NCBI GenBank assembly: GCA_030268105.1
Contig: BSDZ01000003.1
Span: 186,001 to 250,000 of the forward strand
Reading direction: 5' to 3'
DNA length: 64,000 nt
From: Volvox africanus
Lineage: Eukaryota; Chlorophyta; Chlorophyceae; Chlamydomonadales; Volvocaceae
In this document: positions 35,501-48,436 of the stretch, in pieces
Layout: each line of letters begins with the position of its first letter
Numbering within the stretch: position 1 is the first letter of the stretch
Made by a program: the position numbers and the translations under genes
The notes under the pieces: generated by a model
Database searches by the model: none
What the model was told of the DNA's origin: nothing
The model's input: only the letters and a program-made list of their open reading frames with translations

Positions 35501-38500
35501 AAGTTGCAATGCACCCAGGCCTGCCTGGCCCTTATTGCATCATTCATTGGTATATGTGCATCGCGCACTCTCAACAACCTGCCAGCGGGCATCTAACCAG
35601 CGACTCTTGGCCAGCCCAAACCTGTTTATATTTGCAATGCGCCCAGGCCTGCCTGGCCCTTATGGCATCATTCATTGTTATATGTGCATTGCAGAGTCTC
35701 AACAACCTGCCAGCGGGAATCTAACTGGCGACCCTCAGCCAGCCCAAACCTATTGAAAATTGCAATGCGCCCAGGCCTGCCTGGCCCTTTTTGCATCATT
35801 AATTGTTATATGTGCATTGCAGAGTCTCAACAACCTGCCAGCGGGAATCTAACCAGCGACTCTTGGCCAGCATAAACCTGTTTATATTTGCAATGCGCCC
35901 AGGCCTGCCTGGCCCTTATGGCATCATTCATTGGTATATGTGCATCGCTCACTCTCAACAACCTGCCAGCGGGCATCTAACCAGCGACTCTTGGCCAGCC
36001 CAAACCTGTTATTATTTGCAATGCGCCCAGGCCTGCCTGGACCTAATTGCATCATTCATTGTTATATGTGCATGGCTCACTCTCAACAACCTTCCCTGAT
36101 CATCAGCCAGCGGGCATCTAACCATCAACTCTCGGCCAGCCCAAACCTATTGAAATTTGGAATGCGCCCAGGCCTGCCTGGCCCTTATTGCATCATTCAT
36201 TGGTATATGTGCATTGCGCACTCTCAACATCCTGCCCTGTTCATGAGCAAGTGGAAATCTAACCGGCAACTCTTGGCCAGCCCAAACCTATTGAAATTTG
36301 CTATGCGCACAATCCTGCCTGGACCTTATTGCATCATTTATTGGTATATGTGCATCGCGCACTCGTAACAACCTGCCAGCGGGCATTTAACCAGCGACTC
36401 TTAGCCAGCCCAAACCTATTGAAAATTGCAATGCGCCCAGGCCTGCCTGGCCCTTATGGCATCATTCATTGGTATATGTGCATCGCGCACTCTCAACAAC
36501 CTGCCAGCGGGCATCTAACCAGCGACTCTTGGCCAGCCCAAACCTGTTTATATTTGCAATGCGCCCAGGCCTGCCTGGCCCTTATTGCATCATTTATTCA
36601 TAAAGGGGTATTGCGCACTCTCAACAACCTGCCAGGGGGAATCTAAACGGCCGACCTCGGCCAGCCTAAACCTGTTAAAATTTGCAATGCGCCCAGGCAT
36701 ACCTGGCCCTTATTGCATCATTCATTGTTATATGTGCATTGCGCAGTCTCAACAACCTACCAGCGGGAATCTAAGCGGTGACTCTCGGCCAGCCCAAACC
36801 TGTTTTTATTTGCAATTCTTTCAAGGCTGCCCGGCCCTTATTGCATTATTCATTGGTATATAGGCATTGCGCACTCTCAACAACCTGCCATCGGGAATCT
36901 AACTGGCGACCCTCGGCTAGCCCAAACCTGTTAAAATTTGCAATGCGCCCAGGCCTGCCTGGCCCTTATTGCATCATTCATTGTTATATGTGCATTGCGC
37001 AGTCTCAACAACCTGCCAGCGGAAATCTAACCGGTGACTCTCGGCCAGCCCAAACCTATTGAAAGTTGCAATGCGCCCAGGCCTGCCTGGCCCTTATTGC
37101 ATCATTCATTGTTATATGTGCATCACGCACTCTCAACAACCTGCCAGAGGGAATCTAACCGGTGACTCTCGGCAAGCCCAAACCTGTTATTATTTGCAAT
37201 TCTTTTAAGGCTGCCCGGCCCTTATTGCATCATTCATTGGTATATGTGCATTGCGCACTCTCAACAACCTGCCAGCGGGAATCTAACTGGCGACCCTCGG
37301 CTAGCCCAAACCTGTTAAAATTTGCAATGCGCCCAGGCCTGCCTGGCCCTTATTGCATCATTCATTGTTATATGTGCATCGCGCACTCTCAACAACCTGC
37401 CAGCGGGAATCTAACCGGTGACTCTCGGCCAGCCCAAACCTGTTATTATTTGCAATTCTTTTAAGGCTGCCCGGCCCTTATTGCATCATTCATTGGTATA
37501 TGTGCATTGTGCACTCTCAACAACCTGCCAGCGGGAATCTAACTGGCGACCCTCGGCTAGCCCAAACCTGTTAAAATTTGCAATGCACCCAGGCCTGCCT
37601 GGCCCTTATTGCATCATTCATTGTTATATGTGCATTGCGCAGTCTCAACAACCTGCCAGCGGAAATCTAACCGGTGACTCTCGGCCAGCCCAAACCTGTT
37701 TATATTTGCAATGCTTTCAAGGCTGCCCGGCCCTTATTGCATCCTTTATTCTTATATTTGCATGGCTCACTCTCCGGAACCTGCCCGGATCATCAGCCAG
37801 CGGGAATCTAACCGGTGACTCTTGGCCAGCCCAAAACCTATTGAAATTTGCAATGCGCCCAGGCCTGCCTGGCCCTTATTGCATCATTCATTGTTATATG
37901 TGCATCACGCACTCTCAACAACCTGCCAGCGGGAATCTAACCGGTGACTCTCGGCCAGCCCAAACCTGTTATTATTTGCAATTCTTTTAAGGCTGCCCGG
38001 CCCTTATTGCATCATTCATTGGTATATGTGCATTGCGCACTCTCAACAACCTGCCAGCGGGAATCTAACTGGCGACCCTCGGCTAGCCCAAACCTGTTAA
38101 AATTTGCAATGCGCCCAGGCCTGCCTGGCCCTTATTGCATCATTCATTGTTATATGTGCATCGCGCACTCTCAACAACCTGCCAGCGGGAATCTAACCGG
38201 TGACTCTCGGCCAGCCCAAACCTGTTATTATTTGCAATTCTTTTAAGGCTGCCCGGCCCTTATTGCATTATTCATTGGTATATAGGCATTGCGCACTCTC
38301 AACAACCTGCCATCGGGAATCTAACTGGCGACCCTCGGCTAGCCCAAACCTGTTAAAATTTGCAATGCGCCCAGGCTTGCCTGGCCCTTATTGCATCATT
38401 CATTGGTATATGTGCATCGTGCACTCTCAACAACCTGCCAGCGGGCATCTAACCAGTGACTCTCGGCCAGCCCAAACTGTTTATATTTGCAATGCGCCCA

Positions 38501-41500
38501 GGCCTGCCTGGACCTAATTGCATCATTTTTTCATATATGTGCATGGCTCACTCTCAACAACCTACCCTGATCATCAGCCAGCGGGCATCTAACCAGCGAC
38601 TCTCGGCCAGCCCAAACCTATTAAAAATTGCAATGCGCCCAGGCCTGCCTGGCCCTTATTGCATCATTCATTGGTATATGTGCATCGCGCACTCTCAACA
38701 ACCTGCCAGCGGGCATTTAACCAGCGACTCTTAGCCAGCCCAAACCTATTGAAAATTTCAATGCGCCCAGGCCTGCCTGGCCCTTATGGCATCATTCATT
38801 GGTATATGTGCATTGAGCACTCTCAACAACCTGCCAGAGGAAATCTGACCTGCGACCCTCGGCCAGCCCAAACCTATTGAAAATTGCAATGCGCCCAGGC
38901 CTGCCTGGCCCTTATTGCATCATTTATTCTTATATGTGCATGGCTCACTCTCAACAACCTGCCAGCAGGCATGTAACCAGCGACTCTTGGCCAGCCCAAA
39001 CCTGTTATTATTTGCAATTCTTTTAAGGCTGCCCGGCCCTTATTGCATCATTTTTTCATATATGTGCATTGCGCACTCTCAACAACCTGCCAGAGGAAAT
39101 CTAACCGGTGACTCTTAGCTAGCCCAAACCTGTTTATATTTGCAATGCGCCCAGGCCTGCCTGGCCCTTTTTGCATCATTCATTGTTATATGTGCATTGC
39201 AGAGTCTCAACAACCTGCCAGCGGGAATCTAACCATCGACTCTCGGCCAGCCCAAACCTATTGAAATTTGGAATGCGCCCAGGCCTGCCTAGCCCTTATT
39301 GCATCATTCATTGGTATATGTGCATTGCGCACTCTCAACATCCTTCCCTGTTCATGAGCAAGTGGAAATCTAACCGGCAACTCTTGGCCAGCCCAAACCT
39401 ATTGAAATTTGCTATGCGCACAGGCCTGCCTGGACCTTATTGCATCATTTATTGGTATATGTGCATCGCGCACTCACAACAACCTGCCAGCGGGCATTTA
39501 ACCAGCGACTCTTAGCCAGCCCAAACCTATTGAAAATTGCAATGCGCCCAGGCCTGCCTGGCCCTTCTGGCATCATTCATTGGTATATGTGCATTGCAGA
39601 GTCTCAACAACCTGCCAGCGGGAATCTAACCAGCGACTCTCGGCCAGCCCAAACCTATTAATAGTTGCAATGCGCCCAGGCCTATCTTGCCCTTATTGCA
39701 TCATTCATTGGTATATGTGCATTGCGCACTCTCAACAACCTGCCAGAGGAAATCTAACCTGCGACCCTCGGCCAGCCCAAACCTATTGAAAATTGCAATG
39801 CGCCCTGGCCTGCCTGGCCCTTATTGCATCATTTATTCTTATATGTGCATGGCTCACACTCAACAACCTGCCAGCGGAAATCTAACCGGTGACTCTCGGC
39901 CAGCCCAAACCTATTGAAAGTTTCAATGCGCCCAGGCCTGCCTGGCCCTTATTGCATCATTCATTGTTATATGTGCATCGCGCACTCTCAACAACCTGCC
40001 AGCGGGCATCTAACCAGCGACTCTTGGCCAGCCCAAACCTGTTTATATTTGCAATGCGCCCAGGCCTGCCTGGACCTAATTGCATCATTTATTCTTTTAT
40101 GTGCATGGCTCACTCTCAACAACCTTCTCTGATCATCAGCCAGCGGGCATCTAACCATCGACTCTAGGCCAGCCCAAACCTATTGAAATTTGGAATGCGC
40201 CCAGGCCTGCCTGGCCCTTATTGCATCCTTCATTGGTATATGTGCATTGCGCACTCTCAACATCCTTCCCTGTTCATGAGCAAGTGGAAATCTAACCGGC
40301 AACTCTTGGCCAGCCCAAAACCTATTGAAATTTGCTATGCGCACAGGCCCGCCTGGACCTTATTGCATCATTTATTGGTATATGTGCATCGCGCACTCTC
40401 AACAACCTGCCAGCGGGCATTTAACCAGCGACTCTTAGCCAGCCCAAACCTATTGAAAATTGCAATGCGCCCAGGCCTGCCTGGCCCTTATGGCATCATT
40501 CATTGGTATATGTGCATTGCGCACTCTCAACAACCTGCCAGAGGAAATCTATCTGCCGACCCTCAGCCAGCCCAAACCTATTGAAAATTGCAATGCGCCC
40601 AGGCCTGCCTGGCCCTTATTGCATCATTTATTCTTATATGTGCATGGCTTACTCTCAACAACCTGCCAGCGGAAATCTAACCAGTGACTCTCGGCCAGCA
40701 CAAACCTGTTTATATTTGCAATGCTTTCAAGGCTGCCCAGCCCTTATTGCATCCTTTATTCTTATATTTGCATGGCTCACTCTCCGGAACCTGCCCTGAT
40801 CATCAGCCAGCGGGCATCTAACCAGCGACTCTCGGCCAGCCCAAACCTATTGAAAGTTGCAATGCACCCAGGCCTGCCTGGCCCTTATTGCATCATTCAT
40901 TGGTATATGTGCATCGCGCACTCTCAACAACCTGCCAGCGGGCATCTAACCAGCGACTCTTGGCCAGCCCAAACCTGTTTATATTTGCAATGCGCCCAGG
41001 CCTGCCTGGCCCTTATGGCATCATTTATTGTTATATGTGCATTGCAGAGTCTCAACAACCTGCCAGCGGGAATCTAACTGGCGACCCTCAGCCAGCCCAA
41101 ACCTATTGAAAATTGCAATGCGCCCAGGCCTGCCTGGCCCTTATTGCATCATTCATTGGTATATGTGCATCGCTCACTCTCAACAACCTGCCAGCAGGCA
41201 TCTAACCAGCGACTCTTGGCCAGCCCAAACCTGTTTATATTTGCAATGCGCCCAGGCCTGCCTGGCCCTTTTTGCATCATTAATTGTTATATGTGCATTG
41301 CAGAGTCTCAACAACCTGCCAGCGGGAATCTAACCAGCGACTCTTGGCCAGCATAAACCTGTTTATATTTGCAATGCGCCCAGGCCTGCCTGGCCCTTAT
41401 GGCATCATTCATTGGTATATGTGCATCGCTCACTCTCAACAACCTGCCAGCGGGCATCTAACCAGCGACTCTTGGCCAGCCCAAACCTGTTATTATTTGC

Positions 41501-44500
41501 AATGCGCCCAGGCCTGCCTGGACCTAATTGCATCATTCATTGTTATATGTGCATGGCTCACTCTCAACAACCTTCCCTGATCATCAGCCAGCGGGCATCT
41601 AACCATCAACTCTCGGCCAGCCCAAACCTATTGAAATTTGGAATGCGCCCAGGCCTGCCTGGCCCTTATTGCATCATTCATTGGTATATGTGCATTGCGC
41701 ACTCTCAACATCCTTCCCTGTTCATGAGCAAAGTGGAAATCTAACCGGCAACTCTTGGCCAGCCCAAACCTATTGAAATTTGCTATGCGCACAGGCCTGC
41801 CTGGACCTTATTGCATCATTTATTGGTATATGTGCATCGCGCACTCTCAACAACCTGCCAGCGGGCATTTAACCAGCCACTCTTAGCCAGCCCAAACCTA
41901 TTGAAAATTGCAATGCGCCCAGGCCTGCCTGGCCCTTATGGCATCATTCATTGGTATATGTGCATCGCGCACTCTCAACAACCTGCCAGCGGGCATCTAA
42001 CCAGCGACTCTTGGCCAGCCCAAACCTGTTTATATTTGCAATGCGCCCAGGCCTGCCTGGCCCTTATTGCATCATTCATTGGTATATGTGCATTACAGAG
42101 TCTCAACAACCTGCCAAAGGGAATCTATCTGCCGACCCTCAGCCAGCCCAAACCATTTGAAACTTGTAATGCGCCCAGGCCTGCCTGGCCCTTATTGCAT
42201 CATTTATTCATAAAGGGGTATTGCGCACTCTTAACAACCTGCCAGGGGGAATCTAAACGGCCGACCTCGGCCAGCCTAAACCTGTTAAAATTTGCAATGC
42301 GCCCAGGCATACCTGGCCCTTATTGCATCATTCATTGTTATATGTGCATTGCGCAGTCTCAACAACCTACCAGCGGGAATCTAAGCGGTGACTCTCGGCC
42401 AGCCCAAACCTGTTTTTATTTGCAATTCTTTCAAGGCTGCCCGGCCCTTATTGCATTATTCATTGGTATATAGGCATTGCGCACTCTCAACAACCTGCCA
42501 TCGGGAATCTAACTGGCGACCCTCGGCTAGCCCAAACCTGTTAAAATTTGCAATGCGCCCAGGCCTGCCTGGCCCTTATTGCATCATTCATTGTTATATG
42601 TGCATTGCGCAGTCTCAACAACCTGCCAGCGGAAATCTAACCGGTGACTCTCGGCCAGCCCAAACCTATTGAAAGTTGCAATGCGCCCAGGCCTGCCTGG
42701 CCCTTATTGCATCATTCATTGTTATATGTGCATCACGCACTCTCAACAACCTGCCAGAGGGAATCTAACCGGTGACTCTCGGCCAGCCCAAACCTGTTAT
42801 TATTTGCAATTCTTTTAAGGCTGCCCGGCCCTTATTGCATCATTCATTGGTATATGTGCATTGCGCACTCTCAACAACCTGCCAGCGGGAATCTAACTGG
42901 CGACCCTCGGCTAGCCCAAACCTGTTAAAATTTGCAATGCGCCCAGGCCTGCCTGGCCCTTATTGCATCATTCATTGTTATATGTGCATCGCGCACTCTC
43001 AACAACCTGCCAGCGGGCATCTAACCAGCGACTCTTGGCCAGCCCAAAACCTATTGAAATTTGCTATGCGCACAGGCCTGCCTGGACCTTATTGCATCAT
43101 TTATTGGTATATGTGCATCGCGCACTCTCAACAACCTGCCAGCGGGCATTTAACCAGCGACTCTGAGCCAGCCCAAACCTATTGAAAATTGCAATGCGCC
43201 CAGGCCTGCCTGGCCCTTATTGCATCATTCATTGGTATATGTGCATTGCGCACTCTCAACATCCTTCCCTGTTCATGAGCAAGTGGAAATCTAACCGGCA
43301 ACTCTTGGCCAGCCCAAACCTATTGAAATTTGCTATGCGCACAGGCCTGCCTGGCCCTTATTGCATCATTTATTGGTATATGTGCATCGCGCACTCTCAA
43401 CAACCTGCCAGCGGGCATTTAACCAGCGACTCTTAGCCAGCCCAAACCTATTGAAAATTGCAATGCGCCCAGGCCTGCCTGGCCCTTATTGCATCATTCA
43501 TTGGTATATGTGCATTACAGAGTCTCAACAACCTGCCAGCGGGAATATAACTGCCGACCCTTAGCCAGCCCAAACCATTTGAAACTTGTAATGCGCCCAG
43601 GCCTGCCTGGCCCTTATTGCATCATTTATTCATAAAGGGGTATTGCGCACTCTCAACAACCTGCCAGCGGGCATCTAAACGGCCGACCTCGGCCAGCCCA
43701 AACCTGTTAAAATTTGCAATGCGCCCAGGCCTACCTGGCCCTTATTGCATCATTCATTGTTATATGTGCATTGCGCAGTCTCAACAACCTACCAGCGGGA
43801 ATCTAACCGGTGACTCTTGGCCAGCCCAAACCTGTTTTTATTTGCAATTCTTTCAAGGCTGCCCGGCCCTTATTGCATCATTCATTGGTATATAGGCATT
43901 GCGCACTCTCAACAACCTGCCATCGGGAATCTAACTGGCGACCCTCGGCTAGCCCAAACCTGTTAAAATTTGCAATGCGCCCAGGCCTGCCTGGCCCTTA
44001 TTGCATCATTCATTGTTATATGTGCATTGCGCAGTCTCAACAACCTGCCAGCGGAAATCTAACTGGTGACTCTCGGCCAGCCCAAACCTATTGAAAGTTG
44101 CAATGCGCCCAGGCCTGCCTGGCCCTTATTGCATCATTTATTGTTATATGTGCATCGCGCACTCTCAACAACCTGCCAGCGGGAATCTAACCGGTGACTC
44201 TCGGCCAGCCCAAACCTGTTATTATTTGCAATTCTTTTAAGGCTGCCTGGACCTTATTGCATCATTCATTGGTATATGTGCATTGCGCACTCTCAACAAC
44301 CTGCCAGAGGAAATCTATCTGCCGACCCTCAGCCAGCCCAAACCTATTGAAAATTGCAATGCGCCCAGGCCTGCCTGGCCCTTATTGCATCATTTTTTCT
44401 TATATGTGCATGGCTTACTCTCAACAACCTGCCAGCGGAAATCTAACCAGTGACTCTCGGCCAGCACAAACCTGTTTATATTTGCAATGCTTTCAAGGCT

Positions 44501-47500
44501 GCCCAGCCCTTATTGCATCCTTTATTCTTATATTTGCATGGCTCACTCTCCGGAACCTGCCCTGATCATCAGCCAGCGGGCATCTAACCAGCGACTCTCG
44601 GCCAGCCCAAACCTATTGAAAGTTGCAATGCACCCAGGCCTGCCTGGCCCTTATTGCATCATTCATTGGTATATGTGCATCGCGCACTCTCAACAACCTG
44701 CCAGCGGGCATCTAACCAGCGACTCTTGGCCAGCCCAAACCTGTTTATATTTGCAATGCGCCCAGGCCTGCCTGGCCCTTATGGCATCATTCATTGTTAT
44801 ATGTGCATTGCAGAGTCTCAACAACCTGCCAGCGGGAATCTAACTGGCGACCCTCAGCCAGCCCAAACCTATTGAAAATTGCAATGCGCCCAGGCCTGCC
44901 TGGCCCTTTTTGCATCATTAATTGTTATATGTGCATTGCAGAGTCTCAACAACCTGCCAGCGGGAATCTAACCAGCGACTCTTGGCCAGCATAAACCTGT
45001 TTATATTTGCAATGCGCCCAGGCCTGCCTGGCCCTTATGGCATCATTCATTGGTATATGTGCATCGCTCACTCTCAACAACCTGCCAGCGGGCATCTAAC
45101 CAGCGACTCTTGGCCAGCCCAAACCTGTTATTATTTGCAATGCGCCCAGGCCTGCCTGGACCTAATTGCATCATTCATTGTTATATGTGCATGGCTCACT
45201 CTCAACAACCTTCCCTGATCATCAGCCAGCGGGCATCTAACCATCAACTCTCGGCCAGCCCAAACCTATTGAAATTTGGAATGCGCCCAGGCCTGCCTGG
45301 CCCTTATTGCATCATTCATTGGTATATGTGCATTGCGCACTCTCAACATCCTGCCCTGTTCATGAGCAAGTGGAAATCTAACCGGCAACTCTTGGCCAGC
45401 CCAAACCTATTGAAATTTGCTATGCGCACAATCCTGCCTGGACCTTATTGCATCATTTATTGGTATATGTGCATCGCGCACTCGTAACAACCTGCCAGCG
45501 GGCATTTAACCAGCGACTCTTAGCCAGCCCAAACCTATTGAAAATTGCAATGCGCCCAGGCCTGCCTGGCCCTTATGGCATCATTCATTGGTATATGTGC
45601 ATCGCGCACTCTCAACAACCTGCCAGCGGGCATCTAACCAGCGACTCTTGGCCAGCCCAAACCTGTTTATATTTGCAATGCGCCCAGGCCTGCCTGGCCC
45701 TTATTGCATCATTTATTCATAAAGGGGTATTGCGCACTCTCAACAACCTGCCAGGGGGAATCTAAACGGCCGACCTCGGCCAGCCTAAACCTGTTAAAAT
45801 TTGCAATGCGCCCAGGCATACCTGGCCCTTATTGCATCATTCATTGTTATATGTGCATTGCGCAGTCTCAACAACCTACCAGCGGGAATCTAAGCGGTGA
45901 CTCTCGGCCAGCCCAAACCTGTTTTTATTTGCAATTCTTTCAAGGCTGCCCGGCCCTTATTGCATTATTCATTGGTATATAGGCATTGCGCACTCTCAAC
46001 AACCTGCCATCGGGAATCTAACTGGCGACCCTCGGCTAGCCCAAACCTGTTAAAATTTGCAATGCGCCCAGGCCTGCCTGGCCCTTATTGCATCATTCAT
46101 TGTTATATGTGCATTGCGCAGTCTCAACAACCTGCCAGCGGAAATCTAACCGGTGACTCTCGGCCAGCCCAAACCTATTGAAAGTTGCAATGCGCCCAGG
46201 CCTGCCTGGCCCTTATTGCATCATTCATTGTTATATGTGCATCACGCACTCTCAACAACCTGCCAGAGGGAATCTAACCGGTGACTCTCGGCAAGCCCAA
46301 ACCTGTTATTATTTGCAATTCTTTTAAGGCTGCCCGGCCCTTATTGCATCATTCATTGGTATATGTGCATTGCGCACTCTCAACAACCTGCCAGCGGGAA
46401 TCTAACTGGCGACCCTCGGCTAGCCCAAACCTGTTAAAATTTGCAATGCGCCCAGGCCTGCCTGGCCCTTATTGCATCATTCATTGTTATATGTGCATCG
46501 CGCACTCTCAACAACCTGCCAGCGGGAATCTAACCGGTGACTCTCGGCCAGCCCAAACCTGTTATTATTTGCAATTCTTTTAAGGCTGCCCGGCCCTTAT
46601 TGCATCATTCATTGGTATATGTGCATTGTGCACTCTCAACAACCTGCCAGCGGGAATCTAACTGGCGACCCTCGGCTAGCCCAAACCTGTTAAAATTTGC
46701 AATGCACCCAGGCCTGCCTGGCCCTTATTGCATCATTCATTGTTATATGTGCATTGCGCAGTCTCAACAACCTGCCAGCGGAAATCTAACCGGTGACTCT
46801 CGGCCAGCCCAAACCTGTTTATATTTGCAATGCTTTCAAGGCTGCCCGGCCCTTATTGCATCCTTTATTCTTATATTTGCATGGCTCACTCTCCGGAACC
46901 TGCCCGGATCATCAGCCAGCGGGAATCTAACCGGTGACTCTTGGCCAGCCCAAAACCTATTGAAATTTGCAATGCGCCCAGGCCTGCCTGGCCCTTATTG
47001 CATCATTCATTGTTATATGTGCATCACGCACTCTCAACAACCTGCCAGAGGGAATCTAACCGGTGACTCTCGGCAAGCCCAAACCTGTTATTATTTGCAA
47101 TTCTTTTAAGGCTGCCCGGCCCTTATTGCATCATTCATTGGTATATGTGCATTGCGCACTCTCAACAACCTGCCAGCGGGAATCTAACTGGCGACCCTCG
47201 GCTAGCCCAAACCTGTTAAAATTTGCAATGCGCCCAGGCCTGCCTGGCCCTTATTGCATCATTCATTGTTATATGTGCATCGCGCACTCTCAACAACCTG
47301 CCAGCGGGAATCTAACCGGTGACTCTCGGCCAGCCCAAACCTGTTATTATTTGCAATTCTTTTAAGGCTGCCCGGCCCTTATTGCATTATTCATTGGTAT
47401 ATAGGCATTGCGCACTCTCAACAACCTGCCATCGGGAATCTAACTGGCGACCCTCGGCTAGCCCAAACCTGTTAAAATTTGCAATGCGCCCAGGCTTGCC
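29250..47500 (+). repeat. 9,119-bp tandem duplication of satellite DNA
   Basis: About 29250-38370 and 38370-47490 match at a constant offset of 9,119 bp. The period fits 70 monomers with twelve 13-bp insertions and a net 3 single-base changes, counted from visible markers. Rare variants are shared, such as gcatgtaaccagc, ctattaatagttgc, gcaaagtggaaatc, gcgcacaatcctgcc and gcactcgtaac. A few differences exist, for example catttattcttat near 35275 against cattttttcttat near 44394, and cagcggg against cagaggg near 47047. No retrotransposon lies in either copy. Confidence 0.92.
37162..38270 (+). repeat. 256-bp satellite dimer runs
   Basis: Two monomer types alternate: one with ttaaaatttgcaatgcgccc, one with ttattatttgcaattcttttaaggctgcccggccc. 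This gives a 256-bp dimer, seen from 37162, 37418, 37944 and 38200. The same dimer runs occur at about 13.8-14.5, 46.3-48.4 and 53.9-54.7 kb. Confidence 0.85.
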
Positions 47501-48436
47501 TGGCCCTTATTGCATCATTTATTGTTATATGTGCATTGCGCAGTCTCAACAACCTGCCAGCGGGAATCTAACCGGTGACTCTCGGCCAGCCCAAACCTAT
47601 TGAAAGTTGCAATGCGCCCAGGCCTGCCTGGCCCTTATTGCATCATTCATTGTTATATGTGCATCACGCACTCTCAACAACCTGCCAGAGGGAATCTAAC
47701 CGGTGACTCTCGGCCAGCCCAAACCTGTTATTATTTGCAATTCTTTTAAGGCTGCCCGGCCCTTATTGCATCATTCATTGGTATATGTGCATTGCGCACT
47801 CTCAACAACCTGCCAGCGGGAATCTAACTGGCGACCCTCGGCTAGCCCAAACCTGTTAAAATTTGCAATGCGCCCAGGCCTGCCTGGCCCTTATTGCATC
47901 ATTCATTGTTATATGTGCATCGCGCACTCTCAACAACCTGCCAGCGGGAATCTAACCGGTGACTCTCGGCCAGCCCAAACCTGTTATTATTTGCAATTCT
48001 TTTAAGGCTGCCCGGCCCTTATTGCATCATTCATTGGTATATGTGCATTGCGCACTCTCAACAACCTGCCAGCGGGAATCTAACTGGCGACCCTCGGCTA
48101 GCCCAAACCTGTTAAAATTTGCAATGCACCCAGGCCTGCCTGGCCCTTATTGCATCATTCATTGTTATATGTGCATTGCGCACTCTCAACAACCTGCCAG
48201 CGGGAATCTAACCGGTGACTCTCGGCCAGCCCAAACCTGTTATTATTTGCAATTCTTTTAAGGCTGCCCGGCCCTTATTGCATCATTCATTGGTATATGT
48301 GCATTGCGCACTCTCAACAACCTGCCAGCGGGAATCTAACTTGCGACCCTCGGCTAGCCCAAACCTGTTAAAATTTGCAATGCGCCCAGGCCTGCCTGGC
48401 CCTTATTGCATCATTCATTGTTATATGTGCATCGCG

